From assembly GCF_050003625.1 (NCBI RefSeq), contig NC_134397.1:148489526-148553525 (forward strand): 64,000 nucleotides of DNA, read 5' to 3'. The stretch comes from Haematobia irritans (Eukaryota > Arthropoda > Insecta > Diptera > Muscidae). The translations under genes were made by a program, and so were the position numbers. Within the stretch, counting starts at the first letter, position 1; each line of letters starts with the position of its first letter. The notes beneath the pieces were generated by a model. That model saw only the letters and a program-made list of their open reading frames with translations. It was not told the origin of the DNA and did not search any database. Below, one piece after another: positions 60,301-64,000 of the stretch.

Positions 60301-63300
60301 AATAAGTTTTTCATATAAAAATTTCAATTTTTTTAGGTTTTGGGTGGATTTTTCAATTTTTTGGGTTGTGTCACGAATTAAAGTCCTTTTCGCTCTAGGA
60401 CGCATATTTAAGGAGATATGGGCAAAAGAAGTTTTTCATATAAAAATTTCAATTTTTTTTTGGTTTTGGGTGAATTTTTAAATTGTTTGGGGGTGGTCAC
60501 GAATTAAAGTCCTTTTCGCTCTAGGACGCATATTTAAGGAGATATGGGCAAAAGAAGTTTTTCATATAAAAATTTAAATTTTTTTAGGTTTTGGGTGGAT
60601 TTTTCAATTTTTTGGGGGTGGTCACGAATTAAAGTCCTTTTCGCTCTAGGACGCTTAGTTTAGGAGATATGGGCAAAAGAAGTTTTTCATATAAAAATTT
60701 CAATTTTTTTAGGTTTTGGGTGGATTTTTCAATTTTTTGGGGGTGGTCACGAATTAAAGTCCTTTTCGCTCTAGGACGCTTAGTTTAGGAGATATGGGCA
60801 AAAGAAGTTTTTCATATAAAAATTTCAATTTTTTTTTAGGTTTTGGGTGGATTTTTCAAATTTTTGGGGTGGTCACGAATTAAAGTCCTTTTCGCTCTAG
60901 GACGCATATTTAAGGAGATATGGGCAAAAGAAGTTTTTCATATACAAATTTCAATTTTTTTAGGTTTTGGGTGGATTTTTCAATTTTTTGGGGGTGGTCA
61001 CGAATTAAAGTCCTTTTCGCTCTAGGACACTTAGTTTAGGAGATATGGGCAAAAGAAGTTTTTCATATAAAAATTTCATTTTTTTTAGGTTTTGGGTGAA
61101 TTTTTCAATTTTTTGGGGGTGGTCACGAATTAAAGTCCTTTTCGCTCTAGGACGCATATTTAAGGAGATATGGGCAAAAGAAGTTTTTCATATACAAATT
61201 TCAATTTTTGTAGGTTTTGGGTGGATTTTTCAATTTTTTGGGTGTGGTCACGAATTAAAGTCCTTTTCGCTCTAGGACGCATATTTAAGGAGATATGGGC
61301 AAAAGAAGTTTTTCATATACAAATTTCAATTTTTTTAGGTTTTGGGTGGATTTTTCAATTTTTTGGGGGTGGTCACGAATTAAAGTCCTTTTCGCTCTAG
61401 GACGCTTAGTTTAGGAGATATGGGCAAAAGAAGTTTTTCATATAAAAATTTCAATTTTTTTAGGTTTTGGGTGGATTTTTCAATTTTTTGGGTGTGGTCA
61501 CGAATAAAAGTACTTTTCGCTCTAGGACGCATATTTAAGGAGATATGGGCAAAAGAAGTTTTTCATATAAAAATTTCAATTTTGTTAGGTTTTGGGTGGA
61601 TTTTTCAATTTTTCGGGGGTGGTAACGAATTAAAGTCCTTTTCGCTCTAGGACGCATATTTAAGGAGATATGGGCAAAAGAAGTTTTTCATATAAAAGTT
61701 TCATTTTTTTTAGGTTTTGGGTGAATTTTTTAATTTTTTGGGGGTGGTCACGAATTAAAGTCTTTTTCGCTCTAGGACGCATATTTAAGGAGATATGGGC
61801 AAAAGAAGTTTTTCATATAAAAATTTCAATTTTTTTAGGTTTTGGGTGGATTTTTTCAATTTTTTGGTGAGGTCACGAATTAAAGTCCTTTTCGCTCTAG
61901 GACGCATATTTAAGGATATATGGGCAAAAGAAGTTTTTCATATAAAAATTTCAATTTTTTTAGGTTTTGGGTGGATTTTTCAATTTTTTTGGGGGTGGTC
62001 ACGAATTAAAGTCCTTTTCGCTCTAGGACGCATATTTAAGGAGATATGGGCAAAAGAAGTTTTTCATATAAAAATTTAAATTTTTTTAGGTTTTGGGTGA
62101 ATTTTTCAATTTTTTGGGGGTGGTCACGAATTAAAGTCCTTTTCGCTCAAGGACGCTTAGTTTAGGCGATATGGGCAAAAGAAGTTTTTCATATAAAAAT
62201 TTCAATTTTTTAGGTTTTGGGTGGATTTTTCAATTTTTTGGGTCACGAATTAAAGTCCTTTTCGCTCTAGGACGCATATTTAAGGAGATATGGGCAAAAG
62301 AAGTTTTTCATATAAAAATTTCATGTTTTTTAGGTTTTGGGTGGATTTTTCAATTTTTTTGGGGTGGTCACGAATTAAAGTCCTTTTCGCTCTAGGACGC
62401 ATATTTAAGGAGATATGGGCAAAAGATGTTTTTCATATACAAATTTCAATTTTTGTAGGTTTTGGGTGGATTTTTCATTTTTTTGGGGGTGGTCACGAAT
62501 TAAAGTCCTTTTCGCCTAGGACGCTTAGTTTAGGAGATATGGGCAAAAGAAGTTTTTCATATAAAAATTTCAATTTTTTTAGGTTTTGGGTGGATTTTTC
62601 AATTTTTTGGGTGTGGTCACGAATAAAAGTCCTTTTCGCTCTAGGACGCATATTTAAGGAGATATGGACAAAAGAAGTTTTTCATATAAAAATTTCAATT
62701 TTTTTAGGTTTTGGGTGGATTTTACAATTTTTTGGGGTGGTCACGAATTAAAGTCCTTTTCGCTCTAGGACGCATATTTAAGGAGATATGGGCAAAAGAA
62801 GTTTTTCATATAAAAATTTAAATTTTTTTAGGTTTTTGGTGGATTTTTCAATTTTTTGGGGGTGGTCACGAATTAAAGTCCTTTTCGCTCTAGGACGCAT
62901 ATTTAAGGAGATATGGGCAAAAGAAGTTTTTCATATAAAAATTTCAATTTTTTTAGGTTTTGGGGGGATTTTTCAATTTTTTGGGGGTGGTCACGAATTA
63001 AAGTCCTTTTCGCTCTAGGACGCTTAGTTTAGGAGATATGGGCAAAAGAAGTTTTTCATATACAAATTTCAATTTTTTTAGGTTTTGGGTGGATTTTTCA
63101 ATTTTTTGGGGGTGGTCACGAATTAAAGTCCTTTTCGCTCTAGGACGCTTAGTTTAGGAGATATGGGCAAAAGAAGTTTTTCATATAACAATTTCAATTT
63201 TTTTAGGTTTTGGGTGGATTTTTCACTTTTTTGGGGGTGGTCACGAATTAAAGTCCTTTTCGCTCTAGGACGCATATTTAAGGAGATATGGGCAAAAGAA

Positions 63301-64000
63301 GTTTTTCATATAAAAATTTCAATTTTTTTAGGTTTTGGGTGGATTTTTCAATTTTTTGGGGGTGGTCACGAATTAAAGTCCTTTTCGCTCTAGGACACTT
63401 AGTTTAGGAGATATGGGCAAAAGAAGTTTTTCATATAAAAATTTCAATTTTTTTTAGGTTTTGGGTGGATTTTTCAATTTTTTGGGGTGGTCACGAATTA
63501 AAGTCCTTTTCGCTCTAGGGCGCATATTTAAGGAGATATGGGCAAAAGAAGTTTTTCATATAAAAATTTCAATTTTTTTAGGTTTTGGGTGGATTTTTCA
63601 ATTTTTTTGGGGGTGGTCACGAATTAAAGTCCTTTTCGCTCTAGGACGCATATTTAAGGAGATATGGGCAAAAGAAGTTTTTCATATAAAAATTTCAATT
63701 TTTTTAGGTTTTGGGTGGATTTTTCAATTTTTTGGGGGTGGTTACGAATTAAAGTCCTTTTCGCTCTAGGACGCTTAGTTTAGGAGATATGGGCAAAAGA
63801 AGTTTTTCATATAAAAATTTCAATTTTTTTAGGTTTTGGGTGAATTTTTAAATTTTTTGGGGGTGGTCACGAATTAAAGTCCTTTTCGCTCTAGGACGCA
63901 TATTTAAGGAGATATGGGCAAAATAAGTTTTTCATATAAAAATTTCAATTTTTTTAGGTTTTGGGTGGATTTTTCAATTTTTTTGGGGGTGGTCACGAAT

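Larger units (their letters stand above)
21362..64000 (+). repeat. Right satellite array, same monomer and orientation
   Basis: About 340 monomers (estimated) of the same 125 bp family continue to the end of the window with no other insertion. The same type A and B variants and linked base changes occur as on the left, but the right array, above all 36-60 kb, is arranged in long blocks repeated nearly base for base, listed separately. From 60.3 kb to the end the monomers are again mixed with no clear long block. Nothing else, genic or regulatory, is seen. Confidence 0.97.

Overview
This window is almost entirely one eukaryotic satellite DNA. A T-rich monomer of about 125 bp is repeated head to tail on the same strand from base 1 to base 64000. 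I estimate about 500 copies, from length divided by period. No cellular gene, tRNA, rRNA or CRISPR array is visible. The many short open frames are by-products of the repeat: 125 leaves a remainder of 2 on division by 3, so each monomer is read in a new frame until a stop is met.

The only other sequence is a 1.7 kb 5'-truncated, mutated non-LTR retrotransposon at about 19664-21361. It carries the end of a reverse transcriptase, an RNase H domain, a cysteine/histidine cluster, a 3'UTR and an (AACCT)4 tail. It is flanked by an 11 bp direct repeat of satellite sequence that looks like a target-site duplication. The RNase H-bearing element type and the pentamer tail suggest an insect, probably a fly (Diptera). 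That is an inference from general knowledge and was not tested by a search. The array is presumably pericentromeric or other heterochromatin.

Layout. 1-19663: left array, a mixture of monomer variants, with a dispersed duplication (6.6-9.15 and 9.8-12.6 kb), a four-monomer tandem duplication (13.4-14.3 kb) and a two-monomer one (18.4-18.9 kb). 19664-21361: retroelement. 21362-64000: right array, increasingly organised into multi-monomer (higher-order) repeats. These include a 4.2 kb block with a 2.1 kb tandem copy (23-32.5 kb), a 1,848 bp tandem pair (36.2-39.96 kb), and a 4,667 bp tandem pair (45.6-54.9 kb) built from 2,836 and 1,831 bp sub-steps and followed by 2,208 and 2,440 bp derivatives. 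Rare deletions, small insertions and linked base changes act as markers that trace these duplications.

Every monomer shares several features: a 19 bp interrupted palindrome (GTCCT-N9-AGGAC) in its most conserved part, A/T tracts spaced near one helical turn, and a short internal duplication 29 bp apart. The clearest biological signals are the recent segmental amplification of the right half and the palindrome. I did not find evidence of a new protein-coding system.
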